The notes: generated by a model from the letters alone, not told the origin. A DNA stretch of 64,000 nucleotides from Bradyrhizobium ottawaense (GCF_900099825.1 NZ_LT629693.1:2232001-2296000); one strand, 5' to 3'. Counted from the first letter of the stretch, positions 18,058-27,047 are shown. A program made the numbers and translations.

Positions 18058-19467
18058 TTATACCGGCGGCTGCACATCTTCCGGAATTGGACAGACGTAC
18101 CCCTCCGGACCGACACGCCTGGCCAGATCCGCCTTGGCGCTCGCAATGAGGGACGGGTCAAGCAAGGCCTCAGCCGCGACGCCCGCCATCGCCTTGGCCG
18201 CGGTCACCATTCCTTTGTGCGCTTGGCTCGATTTGCCCTGCGCCGTTGCCTGCCAGGTGTGTGCCTGGGTGCCGATGGCCCAGGTCGCGACACGCGCCCA
18301 CACCGTGGGCACGACCCAGCTCACGTCCCCCACGTCGGTCGAACCGTTCAGCGAGGCCGCCTCGCACTCCAACGGAATGACCCCGTCGTGCAGGGCAAGC
18401 GCACGCTCCGGTGGCAGCCCGACGCGGCGGAAGGACGCCTCTATATCAGCATCGGTCAGGGTCTTGCGGATAGCTTCGGCGTAGCCCCTGTCAGCATCGT
18501 CGAATGAAGGTGGCCCGACGCGGCTCAGGTTACGGTGCATTGCCTCTTCAAGGGGCGTATTGGCCACAAGGTTGGACATGCCGCTCAAGACCTTGTCCTT
18601 CACAGTAGTCTCGGTCATCAGAGCGGCGCCGGCGGCGACTTGCCGGACGCGGCGCAGCAGCGACCACATGTCCCGCAACTCGGCCGCGCGCACCACGTAG
18701 CGGAGCGTAGCCGTCGCTTGCACGACGTTCGCCGCGATCCCGCCCGCGTCGAGATAGGCGTAGTGGATGCGCGCGTCCGTAGGCATGTGCTCGCGCATGT
18801 AGTTGACGCCGATGTTCATCAGCTCGGCGGCATCGAGCGCGCTCCGTCCGAGATGAGGGGCTGCGGACGCATGGCTGGCGCGCCCGGTAAAGGTGAAGTC
18901 AACGAACGTGTTGGCAAGGGATTGGGCGGCGATGACAGATGTGAAGGTGCCAGGATGCCAAGTGATGGCGATGTCGACGTCGTCGAAGACACCCGCACGC
19001 ACCATGAAGCCCTTGGCCGCGCCACCTTCCTCGGCCGGACAGCCGTAATAGCGAATGCGCCCTTTGACGCCATTGGCCTCAAGATAGTGCCGGATGGCAA
19101 CCGCCGCCAAAAGCGCGCCAGCCCCCAGAAGATTGTGGCCACAGCCGTGCCCCGAGCCGCCCGGAGCAAGCGGCACCGGTTCAGCAACGCCGGCCTGCTG
19201 GCTGAGACCAGGCAGCGCATCGTACTCTCCAAGAACCGCGATGACCGGGCCCCCGTCTCCGGCTTCGCCCATGACGGCAGTCGGCATCCCCGCGACATTG
19301 TCGGTAATGCGGAAACCGTGACGTCGCAGCTCGGCGGTGTGCGCAGCTACCGCCTTATGCTCTTCGAAGAGGAGCTCCGGGGTATCCCATATCTGCTCGC
19401 TTAGCTGCGTGAGCGCCGGGCTGTGGTCGTCGACATGTTGCCATACTTGCTCGTAATTTCTCTGCAT
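18058..19467 (-). CDS. M20 metallopeptidase-family amidohydrolase, AbgB/aminobenzoyl-glutamate hydrolase type
   Basis: A 469-residue zinc hydrolase. Metal and catalytic motifs are intact: VLGEYDALPGL near residue 75, GSGHGCGHNLLGAGA near 105, and PAEEGGAAKGFMVRAG near 140. The dimerisation-domain histidine (GRASHASAAPH) and the late TWQATAQGKSSQAHKGM are also there. The closest relatives by motif are AbgB-like hydrolases that cleave amide bonds of N-acylated or aminobenzoyl amino acids. It starts only 5 bases after the glyoxalase-fold gene and lies in an operon with a Rieske oxygenase, so it may cleave an amide-linked aromatic or an N-acyl product (inference). Confidence 0.9.
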   Translation of the reverse strand: MQRNYEQVWQHVDDHSPALTQLSEQIWDTPELLFEEHKAVAAHTAELRRHGFRITDNVAGMPTAVMGEAGDGGPVIAVLGEYDALPGLSQQAGVAEPVPLAPGGSGHGCGHNLLGAGALLAAVAIRHYLEANGVKGRIRYYGCPAEEGGAAKGFMVRAGVFDDVDIAITWHPGTFTSVIAAQSLANTFVDFTFTGRASHASAAPHLGRSALDAAELMNIGVNYMREHMPTDARIHYAYLDAGGIAANVVQATATLRYVVRAAELRDMWSLLRRVRQVAAGAALMTETTVKDKVLSGMSNLVANTPLEEAMHRNLSRVGPPSFDDADRGYAEAIRKTLTDADIEASFRRVGLPPERALALHDGVIPLECEAASLNGSTDVGDVSWVVPTVWARVATWAIGTQAHTWQATAQGKSSQAHKGMVTAAKAMAGVAAEALLDPSLIASAKADLARRVGPEGYVCPIPEDVQPPV

Positions 19468-19472
19468 CTGAC

Positions 19473-20330
19473 TTAGCCTTCTCTGAACTCGAGTATCATG
19501 CCCGCCGTCGCATCGCCGAGGGGCACGACGCCTCCGGGCGAACTCCTAATGGTGGCGACGCCGTTGCGATCAAGGATCGCAGTAGCCGCCGGCAACGATG
19601 CGACCGCGACCGTCGCGCCGATCAGGCAGCCCGCGCGCGGAACGATAGGCAGCGCAGCGCCGGGGTAACGGGCGGCGGCGCCAGCGGGGGACAGGATGTG
19701 AAACATCGCGGATCCCCAACGTGCCGCAAAGCCCTCGGCAGTCACCTCCACCCTATCCGGCCCAACGAGCCGCGCATGGTCCGCGGCAAGCGACTCGGGC
19801 CGCGGATGCACCATCACGACCTCGGTCACGCCCAACGCACCGTTCGGATGCTCCATCCACTCGGGCCGATACACCAGCGATCGCGTCAGGTGACCGCAAC
19901 TGAAAAGAGCGGGAAGTCCCGGCGCATCATCAGGGAAGCGCTGATTACGCCACGATGCGCGTCGCGGTCCATCTGGCGTGTCTACGGTGCGGCCACCTTC
20001 CGAGAGAGGCGGCGGATCGAAGCCGAGCGAAACTAGCTCCTTATGAACGGCAGAGCTGTCTGTCGGTCGTAGCCCGACGATGGCAGGACCCTCGTAACCG
20101 GGCGGAAGATACGCGAAGCGCGACGCCGCGCTGGTTTCCGGCGGGAAGTAGAGTAGCTCGATATAGTTTTCGGCAAACACCGCCGTATGATTCTGGGTGG
20201 GAAGCGGCGGCGCATGGAAACCACGCGGTGTAACGCGGAATCCAAGTGCTTCGAACCCAGCTTGCGCGCGGTCGATGTCCTGAACGAGCACGACGAGATG
20301 GTCGAGCCCGATTATTGATGTCAGCGGCAT
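19473..20330 (-). CDS. VOC/glyoxalase-fold protein (Glyoxalase_3 type)
   Basis: A 285-residue protein starting at ATG 20330 (MPLTSIIGLDHLVVLVQDID), which is the family's typical beginning. The frame is open to 20477, but the extra residues overlap the Rieske gene end. The N-terminal half is a VOC betaalphabetabetabeta unit with His in GLDHLVV and Glu in YIELLYF, positions that bind metal in related lyases and dioxygenases. The C-terminal half is a second, more divergent VOC unit. It sits 4 bases after the Rieske gene and 5 bases before the M20 gene. It could be a ring-cleavage dioxygenase, isomerase or resistance-type binding protein; the motif reading does not settle this. Confidence 0.83.
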   Translation of the reverse strand: MPLTSIIGLDHLVVLVQDIDRAQAGFEALGFRVTPRGFHAPPLPTQNHTAVFAENYIELLYFPPETSAASRFAYLPPGYEGPAIVGLRPTDSSAVHKELVSLGFDPPPLSEGGRTVDTPDGPRRASWRNQRFPDDAPGLPALFSCGHLTRSLVYRPEWMEHPNGALGVTEVVMVHPRPESLAADHARLVGPDRVEVTAEGFAARWGSAMFHILSPAGAAARYPGAALPIVPRAGCLIGATVAVASLPAATAILDRNGVATIRSSPGGVVPLGDATAGMILEFREG

Positions 20331-20334
20331 CTTG

Positions 20335-21507
20335 CTAAACGGCCTTCTGTTGCTTCTGCCTCTTTCTCTCGGCAAAGACCATGTCGAGGAGGTAGTTCTC
20401 GAAGCTGCGAATGGAGGCCTCGCGGTGAGAGAAGCGACCGATCTTGCGGAAGCGGGTAGCAAGGCCCCGCTGGACATCGAGAGCGATCTGGTTGTCCTCC
20501 TCCAGGACCGTCGTCGTGGTGGGATAGTAGTCCGCCGCGGCCAGTTCCTTGAAGTTCGGCAGCTCGATCGTGCTTTTGGGAAAGCACCAAGTCATCGCGA
20601 CGCGAGTCCGCGTCAATGTCTCCGGGTACATCGTCATGTACTTGACGGTAGTTGGCGACAGGATGAGCTCGAAGGTCGGGCGCAGATGCACTTGATAGAC
20701 GCCCGCCTTCTGCGCGTCGGACAATCCCTCGATAACGGGCAGCGGAACACCCGACGGCGCCGACAGATAATATTTGTTATACCAACAATCAAATGGCCCG
20801 GATGCCGATACGACCTCCATCAGATAGGGATTGGAAGGAGCCATATGTTTGCCGTGAATGAATTCGACGTGATATTCGTCGAGCGAATTCTCGGCATAGA
20901 CTTTCCAATTACAATCCACCATGAATTCCACAGTGTACGTCGATTGGAGGTCCTCGCCCCGGTAGTTCCGCGCGAGTTCCGGCAAGTCTCCCAGCCAAGT
21001 GAGCAACGGCGGCGCCTCTGGGTCGAAATTGATGAAGATGAACCCTCCCCAGGTCTCGAGCCGAATGTTGACGAGCCCATGCTCTTCGGGCGTGAATTTA
21101 ATTGTTTCCATCGGACGATGGCGCCCGGGCGTGGCCACGAGGCGGCCCGACAAATCGTAGGTCCATCCGTGATAAGGGCAGACGATGGCGCGGCAGCTGC
21201 CGGCACCCTTGAGCAGGGTAGCAGCGCGATGGCGACACACCGGCAGCACGGCGCGAAGTTCATTCTTTTCGTTACGGATGACGGACACGAGTTCGCCGCC
21301 GATGTCCACCGTGAAGTAGTCGCCCGGGTTCTTCACCTGCTCTACGCGGCCGATGCAATTCCACTCGCGGAAGAAGATTCCGCGCATCTCCGCCTCGAAC
21401 CACTCTGGCGACGAATAGACGAAGCCCGGCAGGTTTGATGCCTCCTGCAACGGCCGGCGGGTCTCGGCAAAAAGACTTTCTCGAAAACTATCTGCGTTCG
21501 ATTCCAT
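20335..21507 (-). CDS. Rieske-type aromatic ring-hydroxylating/demethylating oxygenase, alpha subunit
   Basis: A 390-residue oxygenase. The Rieske cluster ligands are seen as CRHRAATLL...CPYHGW (C-x-H ... C-x2-H) near residues 90-113. The mononuclear iron site is DEYHVEFIHGKH near 210, with the bridging aspartate in NSLDEY. No beta subunit gene follows, so it probably works as a homo-oligomer like other single-component alpha subunits. It needs an electron donor; the PDR-type reductase at 12408-13364 is the nearest fitting one. First gene of a leftward operon. A composite LysR-type operator lies 77 bases upstream of its ATG. Confidence 0.93.
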   Translation of the reverse strand: MESNADSFRESLFAETRRPLQEASNLPGFVYSSPEWFEAEMRGIFFREWNCIGRVEQVKNPGDYFTVDIGGELVSVIRNEKNELRAVLPVCRHRAATLLKGAGSCRAIVCPYHGWTYDLSGRLVATPGRHRPMETIKFTPEEHGLVNIRLETWGGFIFINFDPEAPPLLTWLGDLPELARNYRGEDLQSTYTVEFMVDCNWKVYAENSLDEYHVEFIHGKHMAPSNPYLMEVVSASGPFDCWYNKYYLSAPSGVPLPVIEGLSDAQKAGVYQVHLRPTFELILSPTTVKYMTMYPETLTRTRVAMTWCFPKSTIELPNFKELAAADYYPTTTTVLEEDNQIALDVQRGLATRFRKIGRFSHREASIRSFENYLLDMVFAERKRQKQQKAV

Positions 21508-21583
21508 AGAACTGCCTCGTCAAGTATGATAGCCGCGACCTCAAGTCGACGACCCTGTTCGGGCAGGAAGGTCACAACTCACG

Positions 21584-21606
21584 ATTAGGAAGTCCAATAC
21601 AATTAG
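21584..21606. promoter_or_regulatory. Composite LysR-type operator, site A (Rieske operon)
   Basis: ATTAG (21584), CCAAT (21594-21598) and ATTAG (21602-21606) with 5- and 3-base spacers. It lies 77 bases upstream of the Rieske gene. Thirteen bases after CCAAT follows an AT-rich block (GCAATATATATGAACTTTGA, 21612-21631) that matches site C at the same distance. A further TGATGCAGTT (21645-21654) is shared with site D. Confidence 0.65.
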
Positions 21607-21860
21607 AAGCTGCAATATATATGAACTTTGATATATATGAATCGTGATGCAGTTCACCTACATGGGCGTATGTCACTCGCTCAAAAATGAGACTCGCGCA
21701 CCCTTGGCGCCGCCAGAACGCACGCGAGCGAGCCGCAGCCATTGTCCTCGCCCCGATTGGCGCCATCAGTTCCAAGTCTACGGCGTCGGTGACACGCGCT
21801 CTGTGCCATCGCCGTCATTGAATCACGGAGGCTGTATCACGGAAGCGTCTAACCAGGGCC

Positions 21861-21915
21861 CCGCCCTCGAGATCGCTGGCCACGACGACGAGATGGTCGA
21901 GCGTGCCAATTCGAG
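21861..21915 (-). pseudogene. Fragment of a second VOC/glyoxalase gene (N-terminal piece only)
   Basis: On the minus strand the reading RIGTLDHLVVVASDLEGGA matches the start of VOC proteins such as the intact one at 19473-20330 (IIGLDHLVVLVQDIDRA). The frame stops soon after and there is no start codon context or continuation. It appears to be what remains of a duplicated glyoxalase-fold gene upstream of the Rieske operon. Confidence 0.5.
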
Positions 21916-21929
21916 ACTCTGGTATTCCC

Positions 21930-22367
21930 CCGCGCGCCCGCATCACCTCCTCCCTCCAAAGAACAGCTGCTGCAGATCCTGCTCATTGCCGAGGATGCCA
22001 GAGATCAGAGAGATCTCAGCACGGCGTCGACAAATCGTCGAAGGTCCCTCACCTTCCCATCTCAATCCGCAAAGACAAGCGGGATTGCGGATGATCATCG
22101 AAAGGGGTGAATCTTGCTTGTCGTTGTTGCAAGAACGGCCGCGCTTGCCGGAGAACGCTGACATGTCTCTTGTCGCCGGTCGGCATGTGGTCGGAAATGA
22201 GGGCAGCGTCGCCTTTGCGCACCTTTGAGAGCTACGGCCATCGGCCGGGCTCGGCGATGCGTCATGCAGCACTCTGTTGCGGAGTCGACAGCGCACCGCT
22301 CGCATCGACGCGACATGCAGCATATGTCCGCGGCGGCATGGCGCACGCAGAGCGCGTCTTCAATCAG
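21930..22367. other. Degenerate intergenic stretch
   Basis: About 440 bases between the VOC fragment and the 3' end of the SnoaL-like gene. Overlapping frames on both strands carry no recognisable motif. Probably decayed sequence. Confidence 0.3.
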
Positions 22368-22850
22368 CTACTTTGGCACGGGAGAGCCGTGGTGCTGTGC
22401 AATCAACCATTGACCGTCAGTCTTCATCATTGCGAACGTCAGGCGGTAACTAAGCAGGGTGCCATCCTTGAGGGTGAAATCTACAAATCCCGAGGTGAGC
22501 AACACATTCCGCCCCACCGCGATGGTGTGTTGATCACCCATTTTTACCCTGGTTCCCGCCGGAAGCTTGTTGAAATAGGTGCGCGCGCCTTCGGAGCCAG
22601 CGAATAGCTGCGCGGTCGATCCAAACAAGAGCGAATCTTCGGTGTAGAGAGCGACGATCTCGTCGACGTCGCCCGAATTGTAGACCTGCTCCCACTGAGC
22701 CCAAACCGCGGCAGCATCCTCAACCGGAGCAGCCCTCGCGGGTCCTGTTGAAAATAGAAATGACCCGAGCGAAATGCTGCTGACAAGATCATAGACCACG
22801 CTCTCATCCCTCAAATGCTCAAGACCAGACAAAACTTGTGAAGTAACCAC
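22368..22850 (-). CDS. SnoaL/NTF2-fold protein with N-terminal export-like segment
   Basis: A 160-residue protein. The first 41 residues include a hydrophobic run ending in a plausible signal peptidase site (SLGSFLFSTGPARAAP). The remainder is a typical NTF2-fold domain of the SgcJ/EcaC type: WAQWEQVYNSGDVDEIVALY, then EDSLLFGST and a C-terminal FAMMKTDGQWLIAQHHGS. Such domains bind small molecules or form small enzymes; no catalytic residue is certain. It lies 133 bases after the ABC ATPase gene in the same direction, so it may be the last gene of that unit. Start at GTG 22850; no strong ribosome site was seen. Confidence 0.78.
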   Translation of the reverse strand: MVTSQVLSGLEHLRDESVVYDLVSSISLGSFLFSTGPARAAPVEDAAAVWAQWEQVYNSGDVDEIVALYTEDSLLFGSTAQLFAGSEGARTYFNKLPAGTRVKMGDQHTIAVGRNVLLTSGFVDFTLKDGTLLSYRLTFAMMKTDGQWLIAQHHGSPVPK

Positions 22851-22983
22851 CGCTGGGAGTCTTCACTGACGTTGTCGGGTGCCATAACGACGCCGCACGA
22901 TAAGATTCTGCCAATACGTGCGGTTTTAGGCCTGACCAGGCGCCGTCGACCCATAGCTCGCGTCTACTTCTCCCAACCGATAA

Positions 22984-24120
22984 TCAAGCCAGTTCAAGCT
23001 GCTGTAGCTCGACTCTTCCTACATCCTCGGCTCCAACGTCATCGACTACTAGAACGGCCCCTTCGAGCGATAGATACAGGTCAATGGCTTCTCCAGGATC
23101 AGGGATTTTAATTCCATAAGGAAAGCGACCTACAATGTGTGTTTCCGAGTTGATCAGAAAGATGACTTCCGTCTCGTGCCCGAGATATGCCACGTCCACG
23201 ACTCGAGCAGGAAGGTTGGGCATTCCAGGCTCGGGTTGCAGGCGCACGTTATGCGGCGGCAAAGCAAGGCAGGTACGCGTCCCGCTGCCGAACGCGGTTG
23301 CGCGCACAACGACCTCCCCGCCCCCAATCTGAATGCGCGCGTGGCCGGAATCAGCCGCAGTGGCATTCGCTATCGGAAGAATGTTGTGGCCAGAGAAAAA
23401 GCGACCAACAAAGGCCGAAGTAGGTGCCCTGAACAACTCGGTCGGCGGGCCGACGGCAACTAGGTGCCCGCCACGAAGGATGGCGACGCGATCCGAGAGT
23501 GCGAGCGCCTCGTCACGATCATGGGTCACGTACAGGATGGTCGTTCCGAGCTCCCTGTGAATCCGCCGAATCTCGGCCTTCATCTCGCCTCTGATCTCGC
23601 GATCAAGCGCGGAAAGAGGTTCGTCCATAAGCAACAACGGTGGTTCGAATGATAGGACACGAGCCAAAGCCGCTCTTTGCTGCTGCCCTCCGGACAACTG
23701 GCGCGGCCTCTTCGCTTCGTGACCGTTTAGCCTCACTAAGTCGAGAACCTCCGCGACGCGCTCGCGCCGACGGGCCGGGTCCCAGCCACGCAGCTTGAGC
23801 GGATAACCAACATTTTCGGCAATCGTCATGTGCGGGAACAGGGCGTAGTTCTGGAACACCACGCCCAATTCGCGTTGACCCGGCGCCAATCGGGAGATGT
23901 CCTGGCCTCTCAGGAGGATCTGACCGGAAGTCGGCACTTGAAATCCTGCGATCAGCGAAAGAACCGTACTCTTGCCTGAGCCGCTTGGGCCCACCAGGGC
24001 GACGAGCTCACCGCTTCTCACCGAAAGGTTCACTCCCGCAAGTGCGACGCCTCGCCCATACTCCTTCGTTAGGGCCCGCAACTCCAAAAGTGGTTCGCTG
24101 TTCTGCTTCATCATGTCCAT
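22984..24120 (-). CDS. ABC transporter ATP-binding protein, PotA/spermidine-putrescine type
   Basis: A 378-residue ATPase with Walker A GPSGSGKST near residue 40, Q-loop VFQNYALFPHMT, signature QLSGGQQQRAALAR, Walker B LLLMDEPLSALD and YVTHDRDEAL. The C-terminal part is a TOBE-type regulatory domain as in PotA/FbpC. It energises import through the two permeases encoded just upstream. The start at ATG 24120 (MDMMKQN) is 4 bases after the permease stop. The substrate class (polyamine, iron, thiamine, organic anion) is not decided by the sequence. Confidence 0.93.
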   Translation of the reverse strand: MDMMKQNSEPLLELRALTKEYGRGVALAGVNLSVRSGELVALVGPSGSGKSTVLSLIAGFQVPTSGQILLRGQDISRLAPGQRELGVVFQNYALFPHMTIAENVGYPLKLRGWDPARRRERVAEVLDLVRLNGHEAKRPRQLSGGQQQRAALARVLSFEPPLLLMDEPLSALDREIRGEMKAEIRRIHRELGTTILYVTHDRDEALALSDRVAILRGGHLVAVGPPTELFRAPTSAFVGRFFSGHNILPIANATAADSGHARIQIGGGEVVVRATAFGSGTRTCLALPPHNVRLQPEPGMPNLPARVVDVAYLGHETEVIFLINSETHIVGRFPYGIKIPDPGEAIDLYLSLEGAVLVVDDVGAEDVGRVELQQLELA

Positions 24121-24124
24121 CTCA

Positions 24125-24925
24125 TCATTGGAGTGGCCGACGGAGCAGTGAAGCTGCCGTGACCAGTAGAGCTGTCGCCGTCATCAGAATAGCCGAGATG
24201 GCCGCGATAGAAGGGTCCAGGCTGAACTGCATGGAATCGAATATCGCTTTGCTAAGTGTCGTAACGCCTGTTCCCCCAAGGAAGGACACGAGTACTGCAT
24301 CATCAAAGCTGGTTAAGAAGGCGAAGATGAAGGCTGCGCCAAACGCAGGCAACAACAACCGAGCAGTGATGCCGGCGATCGCCCGTGGTCGTGTCGCGCC
24401 AAGACTCATGGCGATAAGTTCGTAGTCTTTCGGGATACGACGCAGCATCGTCAAAAGAGCAATGATCGTTACGGGGAGTGCGAGCACTGCGTGGGCCAAA
24501 ACGAGGCCAAACATGCTGCCGATGAGCTGCAACTTCACGAAGACGAAGTAAAGGCCGACTGAATAGGAAGTCAGCGGGATGATCATCGGCCCAAGGCTAA
24601 GATATTCACAGCACCGGGACAGGAGGTCGTCTCGTCGAGCGATTGCGTACGCCGCGGGCGACGCGATGGTAAGGGCCAACGCCGCCGCGCACAATGCGAC
24701 TTTGAACGAAACCCCGAGGGTACTCAGCCACAGGGGCGAAGACAAGACCATCCGATAGAGCGAGAGTCCCCAGTTCTGGGGCGGGAAATAAAGTATGGAT
24801 TCATCGGAAAACGAAAGGACCAGCACTAGAACCGCCGGAAGCAACGAGGCGGCGACCGTCAACGCTTGCAGAAAGCGCACGAACACGATTGCGGCTTCAC
24901 TAAACGCAAATGCGGCTCGTCTCAT
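24125..24925 (-). CDS. ABC transporter permease, PotC type
   Basis: A 266-residue inner-membrane permease with about six spans (first: FLQALTVAASLLPAVLVLVL) and the EAA-type ATPase docking loop near the C-terminal third (ELIAMSLGATRPRAIAGI). ATG 24925 overlaps the TGA of the PotB-type gene (ATGA), so I prefer it to the longer start at 24964. Second permease of the polyamine-type transporter. Confidence 0.92.
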   Translation of the reverse strand: MRRAAFAFSEAAIVFVRFLQALTVAASLLPAVLVLVLSFSDESILYFPPQNWGLSLYRMVLSSPLWLSTLGVSFKVALCAAALALTIASPAAYAIARRDDLLSRCCEYLSLGPMIIPLTSYSVGLYFVFVKLQLIGSMFGLVLAHAVLALPVTIIALLTMLRRIPKDYELIAMSLGATRPRAIAGITARLLLPAFGAAFIFAFLTSFDDAVLVSFLGGTGVTTLSKAIFDSMQFSLDPSIAAISAILMTATALLVTAASLLRRPLQ

Positions 24926-25833
24926 CCGAGTGCTCGCTTCAAGCTTTGGCCGCCCAGGAGCCAACTCGCCAAAACAACGATGAGACCGGCTACCGCTGTC
25001 AAAACGGCACTGTCCGTCGCTGCGCCAACGGTATCAAACCGCAGGAAAAGGTCGCCCTGAACGAGTGTGGAAATGTACGGCGTCTGAGCTCCTCCAAGGA
25101 TGACGGGAGTGACGTAAAAGCCCAAGCAGATCACGAAAACGATCGTACCCGTCGCCAAGATGCCCACTAGCGACAAGGGGATGATGACGGAAGAAATCGC
25201 GCCGGCCCTGGTGGCGCCCAAGCTCTCGGCGGCTCGGACCAGATCGCTGTCGATAGTTGCGAAGGTCACAAACAGGGGCAATACGCCATAAGGGAGCATC
25301 GTATGCACCATGGCGATAATTACGGCCCAAGGCGTGTAGAGAAGGCCGACCGACTCCGACGTAAAGCGCAAAGTCTGGGCAGCTTCGCTCAATATGCCAT
25401 GGCGGCCGAGAATGATCATAAAGGCATAGGTCTTGATGACGATGTTCATCCACAGTGGAGCGAGCACGGCCAACCAAATGATCGATTTCCACACCGTAGA
25501 ACCGGGCATGCGGAGCGTCCAGGCAAGTGGAGCGGCGAGAATCACGGTCCCGAACGTCACGGTTAGACTAATCAGGACCGTGTATTCGAGGGCGCGCACA
25601 TTTGCCGGAACTTGGAAGAAACTTGCGAACTGGCGAAACCCGCCCGCTTCCAATGGAAGCATTAGTATCTGCGAGATCGGAAAAACGACCAAGAGCAAAA
25701 GCAGAACGATCAGCGGCATTGAAAGAATTAGCGCGGAAGCGAATCCTAACTCCGGGTTCCAGCCGCCACTCGGTCTGTTGGCCACGAACCCTCGCCGGAG
25801 CCAGAAGGCTCGTATGTTCCTCGTTTCAGGCAA
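24922..25833 (-). CDS. ABC transporter permease, PotB type
   Basis: About 303 residues, six predicted spans (first: LILSMPLIVLLLLLVVFPIS) and the EAA loop DLVRAAESLGATRAGAISS near residue 200. The frame is open to a GTG at 25911, directly after the binding-protein stop, but a TTG at 25833 (MPETRNIRAFW) has GAGGAAG 8 bases upstream and is preferred; the start is uncertain. It pairs with the downstream PotC-type permease in one leftward operon. Confidence 0.9.
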   Translation of the reverse strand: MPETRNIRAFWLRRGFVANRPSGGWNPELGFASALILSMPLIVLLLLLVVFPISQILMLPLEAGGFRQFASFFQVPANVRALEYTVLISLTVTFGTVILAAPLAWTLRMPGSTVWKSIIWLAVLAPLWMNIVIKTYAFMIILGRHGILSEAAQTLRFTSESVGLLYTPWAVIIAMVHTMLPYGVLPLFVTFATIDSDLVRAAESLGATRAGAISSVIIPLSLVGILATGTIVFVICLGFYVTPVILGGAQTPYISTLVQGDLFLRFDTVGAATDSAVLTAVAGLIVVLASWLLGGQSLKRALG

Positions 25834-25911
25834 ACTCGTAACTTCCTCGTTTAGGGACGAACCGTGCAGCCTTTGATCTCTCAATAATACACCAGCGCGT
25901 CCTCTCACCAC

Positions 25912-27003
25912 CTAGCGCGCGGATGTGAATTCCTTCCATCGCAGGTCGATCTCGTTCTTGTGTTGCAAGTACCAGCTGTGATCCAGACGGACCTGACCGG
26001 CGAAGTGGGGAGGGTATTCAGGCAACCATTGCGCTATATCGGCAGGCAATAAATTGTACAGTTCCCCGTTGGGAAAGCCGTAACTCGTCCGCCCTGCGTA
26101 TCGGGCCATGGCGTCGGGGTGGTTGACGATCCACTCCAGATACGCGAACCCAGCCTTTGCGTGAGGCGCCCCAGCCGCCACGGCCAGGAAGGACGGCTCG
26201 TAAACTGCCCCCTGCCAACTCACGTTGACGCGCATGCGGTCAGTCGGATGCATGGCGAGATTGCGAGCGCGACCATTCCATAACACGGCCATGCTCACCT
26301 CGCCGCTGCGGAAGATCTGCTCCGACTGGTCGCCCGATTGCCAAAAGACGCGAATATGAGGTCGAATTTCCTGAAGTTTGCGAAACGCCCTCTCGATATC
26401 CATGGGGAACACTTTGTCGGAGGGAACATCGTCTGCCTGAAGCGCCATCGCCATGGCGATAAGAGGATCACCAACATAGAGCGAGCGCTGTCCGGGAAAG
26501 CGGTCCACAGCGAAGAAGTCCTTTGGTGTCGTTGGACAAGCGGCTACCGCCTTGGCGTTGCAGGCGATCACATCACTGACCGTGGCATAGGCAACGCCGT
26601 AGTCAGTGACGCCATCGGGCATTTGCTTCGCAAGACGCGCTTTAACGTCGGGAGGCAGCTTCCAAAGTAGGCCTTGCTGCGAAAGCATCTCGGACTGGCT
26701 TCCAGTTAAGGCGTTGAGAACGTCCCACGCCGTTTTGCCCGCGGCTCGCTGAGCCTGTAATGCAGCTACCTGCTGACCGGGAGCCCCCAGCCATTGAACT
26801 TGGTTGCCGGCGGCCACGAACGGGTCGCTAAACAATTCCTGTCCGACGCTGTTCGAGATGCCGCCCCACCCAACAACGATCATCGGTCCCGTGGCATCCG
26901 GCGGAGGACTCCCGAGCTCCTCACCGGCAGCTTGCGTTAGGGTGTTCTGATACGCGCTGGTCAGCAGCAGTAGACAGACGAAACTTGCGACCCCGAACTT
27001 CAT
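25912..27003 (-). CDS. Periplasmic substrate-binding protein, PotD/family 1-like
   Basis: A 363-residue exported receptor. ATG 27003 is preceded by GGAGGGGAAG and gives a classical signal peptide (MKFGVASFVCLLLLTSA, cleavage near AAGE). The mature part has the layout of extracellular solute-binding proteins with polyamine-type transporters: IVVGWGGISNSV near residue 40, WDVLNAL, FFAVDRFPGQRSLYVGDP near 165 and GEVSMAVLWNGRARN. The frame is open back to 27039, but those residues precede the ribosome site. First gene of the binding protein-permease-permease-ATPase unit. A variant of the composite operator lies 45 bases upstream. Confidence 0.9.
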   Translation of the reverse strand: MKFGVASFVCLLLLTSAYQNTLTQAAGEELGSPPPDATGPMIVVGWGGISNSVGQELFSDPFVAAGNQVQWLGAPGQQVAALQAQRAAGKTAWDVLNALTGSQSEMLSQQGLLWKLPPDVKARLAKQMPDGVTDYGVAYATVSDVIACNAKAVAACPTTPKDFFAVDRFPGQRSLYVGDPLIAMAMALQADDVPSDKVFPMDIERAFRKLQEIRPHIRVFWQSGDQSEQIFRSGEVSMAVLWNGRARNLAMHPTDRMRVNVSWQGAVYEPSFLAVAAGAPHAKAGFAYLEWIVNHPDAMARYAGRTSYGFPNGELYNLLPADIAQWLPEYPPHFAGQVRLDHSWYLQHKNEIDLRWKEFTSAR

Positions 27004-27047
27004 CTTCCCCTCCACGTTAGGCCCCGGCGCTACCGTCATCCTCTGTC

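Noticed and set aside
18535..19404. Plus-strand frame of 289 codons opposite the M20 hydrolase gene
   Set aside because: The M20 metal motifs on the other strand are intact; this is a shadow.
20332..21438. Plus-strand frame of 368 codons opposite the Rieske gene
   Set aside because: The minus strand carries intact Rieske and iron-site motifs; the plus reading shows none.
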